Assembly (NCBI GenBank): GCA_031279555.1
Contig: JAITIK010000099.1
Coordinates: 1 to 42,677, forward strand
Length of the DNA: 42,677 nt
Reading direction: 5' to 3'
Origin: Treponema sp.
GTDB taxonomy: Bacteria; Spirochaetota; Spirochaetia; Treponematales; Breznakiellaceae
Shown: positions 16,809 to 24,771 of the stretch, one piece after another
Layout: every line of letters starts with the position of its first letter
Position numbering within the stretch: the first letter of the stretch is position 1
Made by a program: the position numbers and the translations under genes
Notes under the pieces: generated by a model
What the model was told of the DNA's origin: nothing
Database searches by the model: none
What the model saw: only the letters and a program-made list of their open reading frames with translations

Positions 16809-18011
16809 CTAAAACTGCCGGATGGCGCGGACGCGACATTGGGTTTTAGAACTACTCCCAGAATCCCTATTTCCAATCAGAGCTTCTTGCCCTCCATCTG
16901 AAAAGTTTTCACCCCACCAATAATATCTTTTCAGATAGCTTTCATACCCAGAATAGGTTGAGGACCAATACCAGCCAAGGCTGAAGCCTCCCAGGTTCCG
17001 CATGTGCAGATTGCCGTACATATAGTGAAGTTCATCCCGTGACGGGAGGAACCAGTCGTCAAAACCGTTGACTTCCAGAGCGTCGCAAGCCTGGGCCGCC
17101 CAGCCGAACCCGCCGCCCCGGTTATTCGCCTGCACCATGATGGCCTGGGTGTTCGCCTTTCCTGTTCCCACAGCCCGCTGCGCTTCGATTGCAACTCCCT
17201 CCTCAGTCGCGTATAACTTACGGACAATATCCGCCGGCGCCGCCTCAAGATACCGCCAGCCCCCGGAGTTGTTCCCTTTGTCGTAGAAGATGAGTCCCCC
17301 GGCGGGGCCGGTGTCGCCGGCCTTGTAGACTTTTGGCTCCTCCTTAACGGGCGTTGGGACAGGGGCCGGGTCCGCGGGGTCTCGCGCGTTCTGCGCCGGA
17401 ATCCCCAACGCCTGCGCCATAATGTCGAGCGCGGGATCGGACGCCTGGCCAGCGGGTTTCGCCGCCGCCCCGCCTCCGTAACCCGTCGCCTCGCTCTTCA
17501 CCAGCGCGGCAATGACGGGGCCGTCCGGAATGTTCCGGTTGAACTGCCCCTCAATCGCGGCGGTCTGCACGCTCAACCCCCGAACCCGCAAGCGGTACAA
17601 ATCCCCGATCTTTGAAACCGCGCCGGAAATGATGGTCTGCGCCCCCGCCATGCGTCCCAGAGCCTGGGCGGTGTTGTCGTCCACCTCGCCGGACATCTGG
17701 AAATCCAGTTCCGCCCGGATCGTGTTGAGTTGCTGACGGTCAACCACGGAAAAAATCTTGTCGTTCACCGTATTGGCGATAAGCTCGTCGATGATATATT
17801 CCGACAGGGCCGGAAAATCCGACTGGATGTTGAGGATCACCAGTTTGTTCCCCTTGGGAAGCTGCTTGTTGAGGTAATCCGATGTCTCCCGAATGGCGGC
17901 GTCCAGTTCGTCCGCCGGGACTGTGGAAGCGGCGGGAGCCGGAGCGCCGCCGCAAGCCAAAAACAGAACGCAGATCAAAAAAAGTCCGATCCCGTTTGCT
18001 TTACTCATCAT
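16809..18011 (-). CDS. lipoprotein with CsgG/LpoB-like and DUF1566 domains
   Basis: A 400-aa protein with a signal peptide ending in lipobox FLAC (Cys 20). Residues about 35-165 resemble the CsgG/LpoB-like domain frequent in treponemes (LPKGNKLVILNIQSDFP, SEYIIDELI, FSVVDRQQLNTIR, GAQTIISGAV). A Pro/Ala linker (about 175-225) leads to a C-terminal DUF1566-type domain: GPAGGLIFYDKG, GWRYLEAAP, DDWFLPSRDELHYMY, YWSSTYSG and the terminal CRVRAIR. This second domain is thought to have a C-type-lectin-like fold and to bind ligands at the surface. AGGAG lies six bases before the first of two ATG codons, and TATAAT lies at 18039-18034. No partner gene is adjacent. Confidence 0.85.
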   Translation of the reverse strand: MMSKANGIGLFLICVLFLACGGAPAPAASTVPADELDAAIRETSDYLNKQLPKGNKLVILNIQSDFPALSEYIIDELIANTVNDKIFSVVDRQQLNTIRAELDFQMSGEVDDNTAQALGRMAGAQTIISGAVSKIGDLYRLRVRGLSVQTAAIEGQFNRNIPDGPVIAALVKSEATGYGGGAAAKPAGQASDPALDIMAQALGIPAQNARDPADPAPVPTPVKEEPKVYKAGDTGPAGGLIFYDKGNNSGGWRYLEAAPADIVRKLYATEEGVAIEAQRAVGTGKANTQAIMVQANNRGGGFGWAAQACDALEVNGFDDWFLPSRDELHYMYGNLHMRNLGGFSLGWYWSSTYSGYESYLKRYYWWGENFSDGGQEALIGNRDSGSSSKTQCRVRAIRQF

Positions 18012-18248
18012 TTCATTCTCCTTATAAATACAAATTATAGTATCAATATGGCGTCAGGCGCATCTGCGCCGCCCGCCTAAAAAACCCAAATGGCGCGCGC
18101 CGAATAGGATCGACGCTTCTCTCCCTCGCCGTCACCACAGCGCCGCCTGTTGGACTGGCTTCGGTCGCTAAACCTTTGACACCATGGGGTAGCGCTCGTA
18201 CGCTCCGGCGATGACCAGCGCCACCCCATCGAAAGCCCTCCCCGCAAT

Positions 18249-18842
18249 TCAAGCCGCGGGTTCCGGTAAATCAGATTGATCCCATCCTCGCTTGGCGGAA
18301 ACCATAAACGTCAATTCCAACGGACTTCGGGCCGCGAAAGACGAATGGAGCGGGTTCAGAGCCTTCTCTGGCGGCGCGTCCGCGACAAGCCGCGGACATT
18401 CAAGTCCGTGGACAAATTGGGGCTTCCCCCGGCGCGCCGCGTTTTCGTGGCGGAACGTGAGCCGCAGTGTCCGCGGGCGGGGCGTGTCGATCTCAATGTC
18501 CGGCGCGGGGCGGGGCGCCGGGGTCTTGTCGCAAATCGGGATGCGAAGCTCCTTCCGCCCGTTGTCCGGCGCCTTGCCGTCGTTCTGGAGGTGGAACCTG
18601 ACGAATTCCTCTTCCTTTTTCTTGAGCGGGCCGCTTTTCTCGTTTTTCTCCCGCATGTCGCTTTTGGCGTAGGATGCGGTCTTGCGTTTTTCGCGCGGAG
18701 ACTTGGCCTCAATACGCAGGGTTTCAAGCGCGGACAGCTTGTCTTCGGGCCGCCCCCGCTCGGCCTTGCGATTTTTGGACACGCCAATGAGACTGCCGCT
18801 CCACTCGACAAATTCCGCATCTTTTGAAGGGATGCCGCTCAT
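18249..18842 (-). CDS. uncharacterised gut-treponeme family protein, C-terminus probably lost
   Basis: A 197-aa frame starting MSGIPSKDAEFVEWSGSL with AAAGGA at seven bases. I recall this family from gut Treponema and Bacteroidetes: an N-terminal helical part with D-x-x-F-x-x-W, a middle PICDKTPAPRPAP segment, then strands (LRLTFRHENAARRGKP, FVHGLECPRL) and a domain that normally ends with a RWEN-x-x-G-x-KGPWS segment. Here the homology stops after SPLELTF and the last about 18 residues look unrelated, so the end is likely frameshifted or replaced. A second, broken member is at 41316-41624. Function is unknown. Confidence 0.6.
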   Translation of the reverse strand: MSGIPSKDAEFVEWSGSLIGVSKNRKAERGRPEDKLSALETLRIEAKSPREKRKTASYAKSDMREKNEKSGPLKKKEEEFVRFHLQNDGKAPDNGRKELRIPICDKTPAPRPAPDIEIDTPRPRTLRLTFRHENAARRGKPQFVHGLECPRLVADAPPEKALNPLHSSFAARSPLELTFMVSAKRGWDQSDLPEPAA

Positions 18843-19249
18843 GGCAAAGTCCTTTCCAGGCCGCTTTGAGCGGCGGTTGAATCAACCATGAACGCGCGGC
18901 GTTCGCGCTGACTTCTTGTAAAGAATATATTGAAACGCCTCAACCGGCCGGCTGGCGGCTCCAATCGAGAGGATAGCGGTCTTAACCGGGAGGCTGGAAA
19001 TCCTGTTCCGCCGCTGGCGGCGCCTGTGGCGGGGCTTGTTCCAGAGAGAAAGCGGCGCATCTTGCCGCGCGGCGCATTACACGGCGCGCGCGGGCGACGT
19101 CGCGCGAGACTGAGGGCTGCGGAGACAGAATGTCTCCCACATGGAGTCCGGTTATATGTTGCTAAGAAGTTCTGCGGGGGGGGGGGGGGGATCAAGCGGA
19201 AAGGATTAACCGCGCTGGAAGGCGTCTTCGAACTTGGCGGCTTGTTCAT
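18839..19249 (-). CDS. doubtful ORF containing the poly-C (poly-G) tract
   Basis: An open frame of 136 residues (begins MNKPPSSKTPSSAV) lies downstream of a perfect promoter and AGGAG at 12 bases, crosses the 15-base homopolymer and ends overlapping the next start by four bases (18839-18842). Beyond the homopolymer it is Arg/Pro/Ala-rich and unlike a normal protein; changing the tract length by one or two bases ends the frame within about eight codons. A different frame before the tract reads LHLQKGALIKNEQAAKFEDA and stops, which looks more protein-like. It may be a remnant or a switchable leader. Confidence 0.25.
   Translation of the reverse strand: MNKPPSSKTPSSAVNPFRLIPPPPPQNFLATYNRTPCGRHSVSAALSLARRRPRAPCNAPRGKMRRFLSGTSPATGAASGGTGFPASRLRPLSSRLEPPAGRLRRFNIFFTRSQRERRAFMVDSTAAQSGLERTLP
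19176..19190. repeat. homopolymer of 15 G
   Basis: Fifteen G in a row on the plus strand. Such tracts change length by slippage and switch genes on and off in several bacteria, including treponemal tpr genes. It lies between a consensus promoter (19356-19384) and the minus-strand genes it would drive. Confidence 0.95.
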
Positions 19250-19355
19250 TTTTTATCAACGCTCCTTTTTGAAGATGCAGACGCTTGAGCCTGTCCCCAA
19301 ATTCAATTGGCGCGGGAATGTTGTTCCCTGTGAAACAGCCTCGCTTTTGAAAAGA

Positions 19356-19384
19356 ATTATATACCTTTCATATCTAATTGTCAA
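19356..19384 (-). promoter_or_regulatory. perfect consensus sigma-70 promoter
   Basis: On the minus strand TTGACA (19384-19379), 17 bases and TATAAT (19361-19356) match the consensus at all twelve positions. It reads toward the poly-G tract and the truncated gene at 18249-18842. Confidence 0.8.
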
Positions 19385-19475
19385 GGCGTCAAGCGCGGGA
19401 AATTTTTCCGGCGGCGGCGCGACATGCGGCGCGACATGCGGCGCAAAATGCGGTTGCGGCGGCCTCAACCTGTCT

Positions 19476-19887
19476 ATGGGAGAGTTGGTGGAAACGCTTT
19501 TCGCCCCCCACCTTGGTGAAAAGTTTGACGCTTATCAATATAACCTCAAACGAACATTTAGACGTGTCCCTCTATATGACGATACGAGCCGCCTGCGCGG
19601 GGAGATAGATATCCCGCTTTCCAACACCACCGTATGTATGGCGGTGGAAATCAAAAGGCGGCTGGACAAAACGGATCAGGTTGATGAGCATATAAAGCGT
19701 ATGCGGTTAATCCGCAAACATCCGCCGGCGGAAGCCAAAGGGAAAACGTTGCTTGGGGCGATAGCGGCGGCGGCGGTAAATCCTGACGTACGGGAATACG
19801 CGGAGCGGTTTTTTTGTTCTTGAATTAACGGGGGAAGATGTCCGTTTGCTTGAGCCGCCGCACGGGTTTAAGCCAAAAGAGTGGTAA
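19476..19887 (+). pseudogene. frameshifted DUF3782-like PD-(D/E)XK family gene
   Basis: The frame from 19476 reads MGELVETLFAPHLGEKFDAY, then RLRGEIDIPL (acidic metal site), MAVEIKRRLDK (E-x-K site), VDEHIKRMRLIRKHPP and LLGAIAAAAVNPDVREYAERF. These match a nuclease-fold family common in gut treponemes (DUF3782-like, from memory). At a run of seven T (19809-19815) the frame goes to a stop; removing one T restores FFVLELTGEDVRLLEPPHG and ends in KPKEW at TAA 19885-19887, the normal end of the family. The usual N-terminal coiled coil is missing; a 12-base triplicated motif (GCGACATGCGGC type) lies where it would be. So the gene is truncated at the front and frameshifted near the end. Confidence 0.75.
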
Positions 19888-20065
19888 AAAGCCCGGCGGC
19901 AAACGCAAGGAGGGCAGATGGAACATCATAAACTATGTGATACGCGAAGCGGGGAGAAATCCTAAACATGAAGCGTATACGCCGCGTTATGACGTTTCGC
20001 GTTCATGTTCAATCTGATCGCCGCCCAGCGGCATAAGTAAAGAGCGAGGCATGATCCCAATGAAC

Positions 20066-20106
20066 TACCCCGCCGCAGAGCGCGCGAACAAGTTTGCGGC
20101 GGGGTA
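20066..20106. repeat. 12-bp hairpin between broken genes
   Basis: TACCCCGCCGCA (20066-20077) pairs perfectly with TGCGGCGGGGTA (20095-20106), loop of 17. It lies just before the point where the next gene fragment begins and may mark an insertion or rearrangement. The preceding 19888-20065 holds only a 15-codon frame after AAGGAGG at 19911. Confidence 0.6.
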
Positions 20107-20121
20107 TTAGCCCCCTCTTGA

Positions 20122-20481
20122 ATAAACGATGGTGAACGCACCATACGCGCCGAAACAGACGCTTTTCCGGAAAACGGCGCGCGGACAATGGCCGTCGAGG
20201 GGAAGGCGAAGCTTCAGACGGCCGATGCGGACAGCCACATTAAACGTATGGAGAAACTGCGCGGATACGCGGAGTCGCATGGCGACCGGCGGGAATTGTC
20301 CGGGGCGCTGGCCGCCGCGGTTGTATCCAACAAGGAAAGAGACTATGCGCTTGAAAACGGCTTTTACGTCATAGAGCCTTCCGGGGAGGACGTGAAAATA
20401 ACCAAGCCGGATGCTGATCCCAAAGTCTGGCAAGCTGGCGCGGCTTCCTCCCGCAATGTTCCCGTAGTTTCTTGCGAATAA
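20122..20481 (+). pseudogene. 5'-truncated DUF3782-like PD-(D/E)XK gene
   Basis: A second member of the family seen at 19476. The open frame after a stop at 20119 has GERTIRAETDAF (acidic site), MAVEGKAKLQTADADSH (E-x-K site), IKRMEKLRGYAESHGDRREL, GALAAAVVSNKERDYALENG, FYVIEPSGEDVKITKPD and PKVW, then a tail of about 15 residues. About 60-100 N-terminal residues expected from the family are missing, and no start with a Shine-Dalgarno exists. Internal ATG at 20188 would remove the acidic site. Probably inactive. Confidence 0.65.
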
Positions 20482-20574
20482 CCCGCCCACTAGAAAGAAT
20501 TTTCCCAATATGTCATAATACGGCCTGTAAAAAGGCTGCTTTTCGAAAATTGTCGATCAAGTATGGAGGATAGT

Positions 20575-23500
20575 GTGTATAAATCTGTTGATTCAAAAGT
20601 ACATTTTCCCAAGTTGGAAGAAGAAACGCTTGCGTTCTGGGAAAAAAACCATATTTTTGAAAAATCGGTGCGCCAGCGGGAAGGACGGGAGGAATTCGTG
20701 TTCTACGACGGGCCTCCTTTTGCCACGGGATTGCCGCATTTCGGGCATTTTGTGCCTTCGACGATTAAAGACATTATTCCCCGCTACAAGGCGATGAAGG
20801 GGTACAAAGTCGAACGCCGGTTCGGTTGGGACTGCCACGGACTTCCGGTTGAAAACCTTATTGAGAAAGAGTTGGGTCTCAATTCAAAAACCGAGATCGA
20901 AAAGTACGGCATAGCGGCTTTCAACGAAAAATGCCGCGAGGCGGTGTTGCGCTATACGAAGGAATGGCGGCAGATCATTACGCGGCTCGGACGCTGGGTT
21001 GACTTCGATCACGATTATAAAACCATGGAAAGCGACTATATGGAGACCATTTGGTGGGTGATGAAGTCCCTGTGGGAAAAAGAATTGCTTTACGAAGGCC
21101 ACTACATCCTCCCCTATTGTCCGCGTTGCGCCACCGTGCTTTCAAATCACGAACTCAACCTCGGCGGCTACAAGGATGCGCATGATCCGGCCATCACGGT
21201 CAGGTTTAAGGTGAAAAAGGCGAAAACGGAACTAGAGGACTGGGGCGTAACAGGCGGCGACGTGTACTTTCTCGCATGGACTACGACGCCATGGACGTTG
21301 CCGTCGAATCTTGCGCTGACCCTTGGCCCTGCCATCGACTATGCGCTCGTAGAAGACCATGAACGCGCCCCTAGCGGCGGCGCCCCTAGCGGCCCCGCTT
21401 CCCCAAAAACCTATTACATCCTCGCCGAAGCCCGCATCTCCGCATATTACAAGAACCCTTCAGATTACACTATTGTATGGAGGAAGAAGGGAAGCGAACT
21501 GGCGGGCGTCCAGTACGAACCGTTGTTCCCGTATTTCGCCGAAGCCGAATCGCGGAACGCCTTCCGCGTCTATTTGGGGGACTTTGTATCGACAGAGGAC
21601 GGCGCCGGCATCGTGCATACCTCGCCAGGCTTCGGTGAAGACGACCAGCGCGTGTTGAAAGGGACCGGCGTGCCGGTGATCTGCCCGGTTGACGCCGAAT
21701 GCCGGTTCACTGCGGATGTGCCGGATTACCAGGGGCTTTTCGTCAAAGACGCGGACAAAGCCATCATGGAGCGGCTGAAGCGGGAAGGCAAACTGGTGAA
21801 GCGCGAGCAAATACTGCACGCATACCCGCACTGCTGGCGGTGCGGACATCCGCTCATCTACCGCGCGGTGGGGTCGTGGTTCGTAGACGTGCCGAAGATC
21901 AAACAGGACATGCTTGACGCGAACAAGCGGATATATTGGGTGCCTGATCACATAAAAACAGGGCGGTTCGGCAAATGGCTTGAAGGCGCGCGGGAGTGGG
22001 CGATCAGCCGCAACCGCTATTGGGGCAATCCGTTGCCCATCTGGAAATGTCCGGACTGCGGCAAGATCATCTGCGTGGGAAGCCGCGCTGAGTTGAAAGC
22101 GCTTTCCGGCAGGGAGTTGTCCGACCTGCACAAACATTTTGTCGACGACGTTACGATCCCCTGCTCAAAAGCGAAAGGGCGCGGCGGTTCTGACAACTGC
22201 GCCGGCGTTATGCGCAGAATACCGGAAGTGCTTGACTGCTGGTTTGAATCCGGCGCCATGCCGTACGGACAAAACCACTATCCGTTTGAAAACAAAGATT
22301 TCTTTGACGCGCATTTTCCGGCGGACTTTATCAACGAAGGGCTTGATCAGACGCGAGGCTGGTTCTACACCCTCACCATACTCGCGGCGGCCTTGTTCAA
22401 AAAACCCGCGTTCAAAAATTGCGTGGTGTCCGGGCTGGTGCTTGCCGGCGACGGCAAAAAAATGTCCAAAATGCTGCGCAATTACACGGATCCGATGCAA
22501 CTTATCAATACATTCGGGGCGGACGCGCTCCGCCTCTTCCTTATGCATTCGGCGGTTGTGAAAGCGGACGATCTCCGTTACAGCGACGAGGGACTGCTTG
22601 AAACGCTCAAGGGCATCCTCATCCCCCTGTGGAACGCCTACACTTTTTTCGTAACCTACGCGAACATCGACAAGGCGCAGCCCAATGGAGCGCCTGACGA
22701 TCCATCCAATCCGCTTGACAAATGGATACTTTCAACTGCGGAAAGTCTGGTTGAAAAGGTGGAAAGCGCGTTTGAGGCCTACGATCTTTCCCGCGCTATT
22801 GATCCGATTGCGGAGTTTATCGATCTGCTTAACAACTGGTACATCAGACGGTCGCGGCGCAGATTTTGGAAAAGCGAGAACGACATGGATAAATTGGACG
22901 CCTACGGCGTACTGTACGATGTATTGAAAACTCTCATTACGGTGTCCGCGCCGTTCATGCCTTTTATCACCGATGCAATCTGGCGGAATCTCCGCGCTGA
23001 AAACGACCCGGAATCGGTGCATCTCGCGGATTTTCCCAAACCGCGCCAGAACAGGAAGGACGCGGCGCTTGAATACAAGATGGCGGCTGTACAGCGGGCG
23101 GTGTCTATGGGAAGGGCGCTCCGCTCGACGCACAACATCAAGGTGAGGCAGCCGCTTAAAAGCGTTACGCTTGTCGCCGGCAATGCGGACGAGAAGAAGG
23201 CGCTCCTTGAAATGGAAGAGATCGTCCGTGAGGAACTCAATGTGAAACAGGTGATCTTCCGCGACAACGAGGAAGATGTGGTCGCCTACGAGGTTAAAGC
23301 GAACTTCCGCGTACTGGGCAAGGAGCTTGGCAAGGATATGAAAGCCGCAGCCGAACGCATCGCCGCCCTGAGTCAGAATGAAGTGCGAAGTCTGCTTGAC
23401 GGGGCGGTGTTGAGCGTGGACATCGGCGACAGGCAAATTGACATTACTACGGAAAAACTCGATATCCGCCGCATTGAGAAGGCGCATCTCAAGGTGTTGA

Positions 23501-23802
23501 ACGAAGGCGCCTTGACTGTGGGGCTTGACGCCGAAATATCTGAGGAGCTTTCTCAAGAGGGCGATGCGCGCGACCTTATACGGGGAATTCAGAACGAGCG
23601 AAAGGAAATGGGGCTTGAAGTGACGGACAGGATTCGCTTGAAAGTTTTTGGATCCGACAGGCTGAGCAAGGCGTGGGTTCACTTTGCGGAGTTCGTTCAG
23701 AGCGAGACTCTGGCGGTCGCATCTGAATGGACGCGGATTGACGGCATGAAGGAATTTGACGCGGGCGATGAGAAATGGCTGGTGTTCATAAAAAAGGCGT
23801 AG
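20575..23802 (+). CDS. ileS: isoleucyl-tRNA synthetase, eukaryote-like type
   Basis: Class I synthetase of 1075 aa. It has the HIGH variant HFGH in PPFATGLPHFGH (residues 55-58), KMSKMLRNYTDP near 625, a CP1 editing domain with WTTTPWTLPSN, metal-binding cysteine pairs (CPRC, CWRC, CPDC) and a long C-terminal extension. The sequence style is that of the eukaryotic/archaeal and mupirocin-resistant bacterial group, as in other spirochaetes. The GTG at 20575 is preferred over the ATG at 20563: GGAGG lies five bases before it, and the product then begins MYKSVDSKV, like the family's usual MYKPVDPKV. A low-complexity APSGGAPSGP insertion lies in the editing domain near residue 266. Confidence 0.95.
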   Translation: MYKSVDSKVHFPKLEEETLAFWEKNHIFEKSVRQREGREEFVFYDGPPFATGLPHFGHFVPSTIKDIIPRYKAMKGYKVERRFGWDCHGLPVENLIEKELGLNSKTEIEKYGIAAFNEKCREAVLRYTKEWRQIITRLGRWVDFDHDYKTMESDYMETIWWVMKSLWEKELLYEGHYILPYCPRCATVLSNHELNLGGYKDAHDPAITVRFKVKKAKTELEDWGVTGGDVYFLAWTTTPWTLPSNLALTLGPAIDYALVEDHERAPSGGAPSGPASPKTYYILAEARISAYYKNPSDYTIVWRKKGSELAGVQYEPLFPYFAEAESRNAFRVYLGDFVSTEDGAGIVHTSPGFGEDDQRVLKGTGVPVICPVDAECRFTADVPDYQGLFVKDADKAIMERLKREGKLVKREQILHAYPHCWRCGHPLIYRAVGSWFVDVPKIKQDMLDANKRIYWVPDHIKTGRFGKWLEGAREWAISRNRYWGNPLPIWKCPDCGKIICVGSRAELKALSGRELSDLHKHFVDDVTIPCSKAKGRGGSDNCAGVMRRIPEVLDCWFESGAMPYGQNHYPFENKDFFDAHFPADFINEGLDQTRGWFYTLTILAAALFKKPAFKNCVVSGLVLAGDGKKMSKMLRNYTDPMQLINTFGADALRLFLMHSAVVKADDLRYSDEGLLETLKGILIPLWNAYTFFVTYANIDKAQPNGAPDDPSNPLDKWILSTAESLVEKVESAFEAYDLSRAIDPIAEFIDLLNNWYIRRSRRRFWKSENDMDKLDAYGVLYDVLKTLITVSAPFMPFITDAIWRNLRAENDPESVHLADFPKPRQNRKDAALEYKMAAVQRAVSMGRALRSTHNIKVRQPLKSVTLVAGNADEKKALLEMEEIVREELNVKQVIFRDNEEDVVAYEVKANFRVLGKELGKDMKAAAERIAALSQNEVRSLLDGAVLSVDIGDRQIDITTEKLDIRRIEKAHLKVLNEGALTVGLDAEISEELSQEGDARDLIRGIQNERKEMGLEVTDRIRLKVFGSDRLSKAWVHFAEFVQSETLAVASEWTRIDGMKEFDAGDEKWLVFIKKA

Positions 23803-23852
23803 TAGAAGGGAAAGCGGCTTTATATTTAAAGGAAGAAGCGAAAAACGGAAAA

Positions 23853-24758
23853 ATGAGAAAAGGATTGTCCATTTTTTTTATTAGTATGGCGCTTTCAGCG
23901 TGCGCTACATCATCAGGGAGCGTGAAGGAACGCGACGCTGTGGATCCATTACGGTCGCTGGACGCATTTGGCGAGTTTGACGCGCTTGATCCCGACGCAA
24001 CCGTGTACATGACTCTTGATACGCAAGAAGCGCGTCCCCTGTTGGATCTGCTTAAAATAAGTGATATAACCGGCGGGCAAACTGGGCGATTGCTGGACAA
24101 AACCACCCGTATTGCCACAGCTTTTTATCCGAAAGACTCCGGGCGGCGGTTTCTCGCCGTGTGCCGCGGAGATTATCCTAACGCGCTTGCCGCGCTCTCC
24201 CTTACCGCGAGCGCCGACTGGAAAAAGGTTCGCGCATGGAACAACGCCCCCTACTGGAGATCGGATGACGGCGCGTTGTCCCTTGCCCTCAATGACTCGT
24301 GGGCGTTGATTTCCGATGCCGAACCCTTCGCCCGTACAATGCAGGCGGTACCCCCGCAAGAAGAGTTTGACGCTTTCCGGCAGGGAGCGATGTTAGCCGG
24401 CTGGATAACGGACGGAGGCGTTTCCTTGAACAACCTCCTGTATTTGCTTGAAATTCCCATTGAACTGTACATACAAAGCGCATTCTTTGCCGTCACTAAA
24501 AGCGGCGCGCAGTATGAACTAAGCGTCCGGCTTGAAATTTTCTCGGAAGAGCAGGCGAAAGGCGTTGCGACGCTGTTTTCTTTGGCGCGGCTTTTTATCG
24601 GGCGGAATTCCGATTCGGAGAGCGGAACGCCGGCGTTGGCGGAACCGCTTCTCGCAAACCCTCTGGAACAGAGCGGACAGGTGGTGAACATGCGTTCCGG
24701 ATCAATGACCGGGGAAGAAGTCGCTTTGCTGTTTAATACGTTTATGCTTTGTTTATAA
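23853..24758 (+). CDS. lipoprotein, paralogue 1 of a tandem pair
   Basis: A 301-aa protein with signal peptide MRKGLSIFFISMALSACATS and lipobox SAC (Cys 17). It shares an ordered set of segments with the next protein: (G)EF-x-x-L near the start, VYMTLDTQEARPLLDLL, a LDKTTRIATAFYP strand, then GDYPNALAALSL, W-x-S, ALISDAEPF, GWITDGG and an end with ALLFNTF. I do not recognise the family; it may be treponeme-specific. It begins 50 bases after ileS. The longer frame start at 23775 inside ileS is rejected because the signal peptide begins at 23853. Confidence 0.8.
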   Translation: MRKGLSIFFISMALSACATSSGSVKERDAVDPLRSLDAFGEFDALDPDATVYMTLDTQEARPLLDLLKISDITGGQTGRLLDKTTRIATAFYPKDSGRRFLAVCRGDYPNALAALSLTASADWKKVRAWNNAPYWRSDDGALSLALNDSWALISDAEPFARTMQAVPPQEEFDAFRQGAMLAGWITDGGVSLNNLLYLLEIPIELYIQSAFFAVTKSGAQYELSVRLEIFSEEQAKGVATLFSLARLFIGRNSDSESGTPALAEPLLANPLEQSGQVVNMRSGSMTGEEVALLFNTFMLCL

Positions 24759-24771
24759 AACTTTTGAAGAT

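Noticed and set aside
16357-16901. Five overlapping 84-164 residue frames on both strands across the 22-bp array
   Set aside because: They are open only because the repeat lacks stop codons. No frame has a good Shine-Dalgarno, and their products are low-complexity Arg/Ser/Ala repeats.
18276-18827. 183-residue plus-strand frame opposite the truncated family gene
   Set aside because: The minus-strand reading has a Shine-Dalgarno and recognisable family segments; the plus-strand reading has neither.
20107-20560. T-box riboswitch before ileS
   Set aside because: No T-box sequence or anticodon-specifier stem could be found; the region is a broken gene.
22732-23682. 316-residue minus-strand frame inside ileS
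   Set aside because: Antisense shadow of the C-terminal part of ileS.
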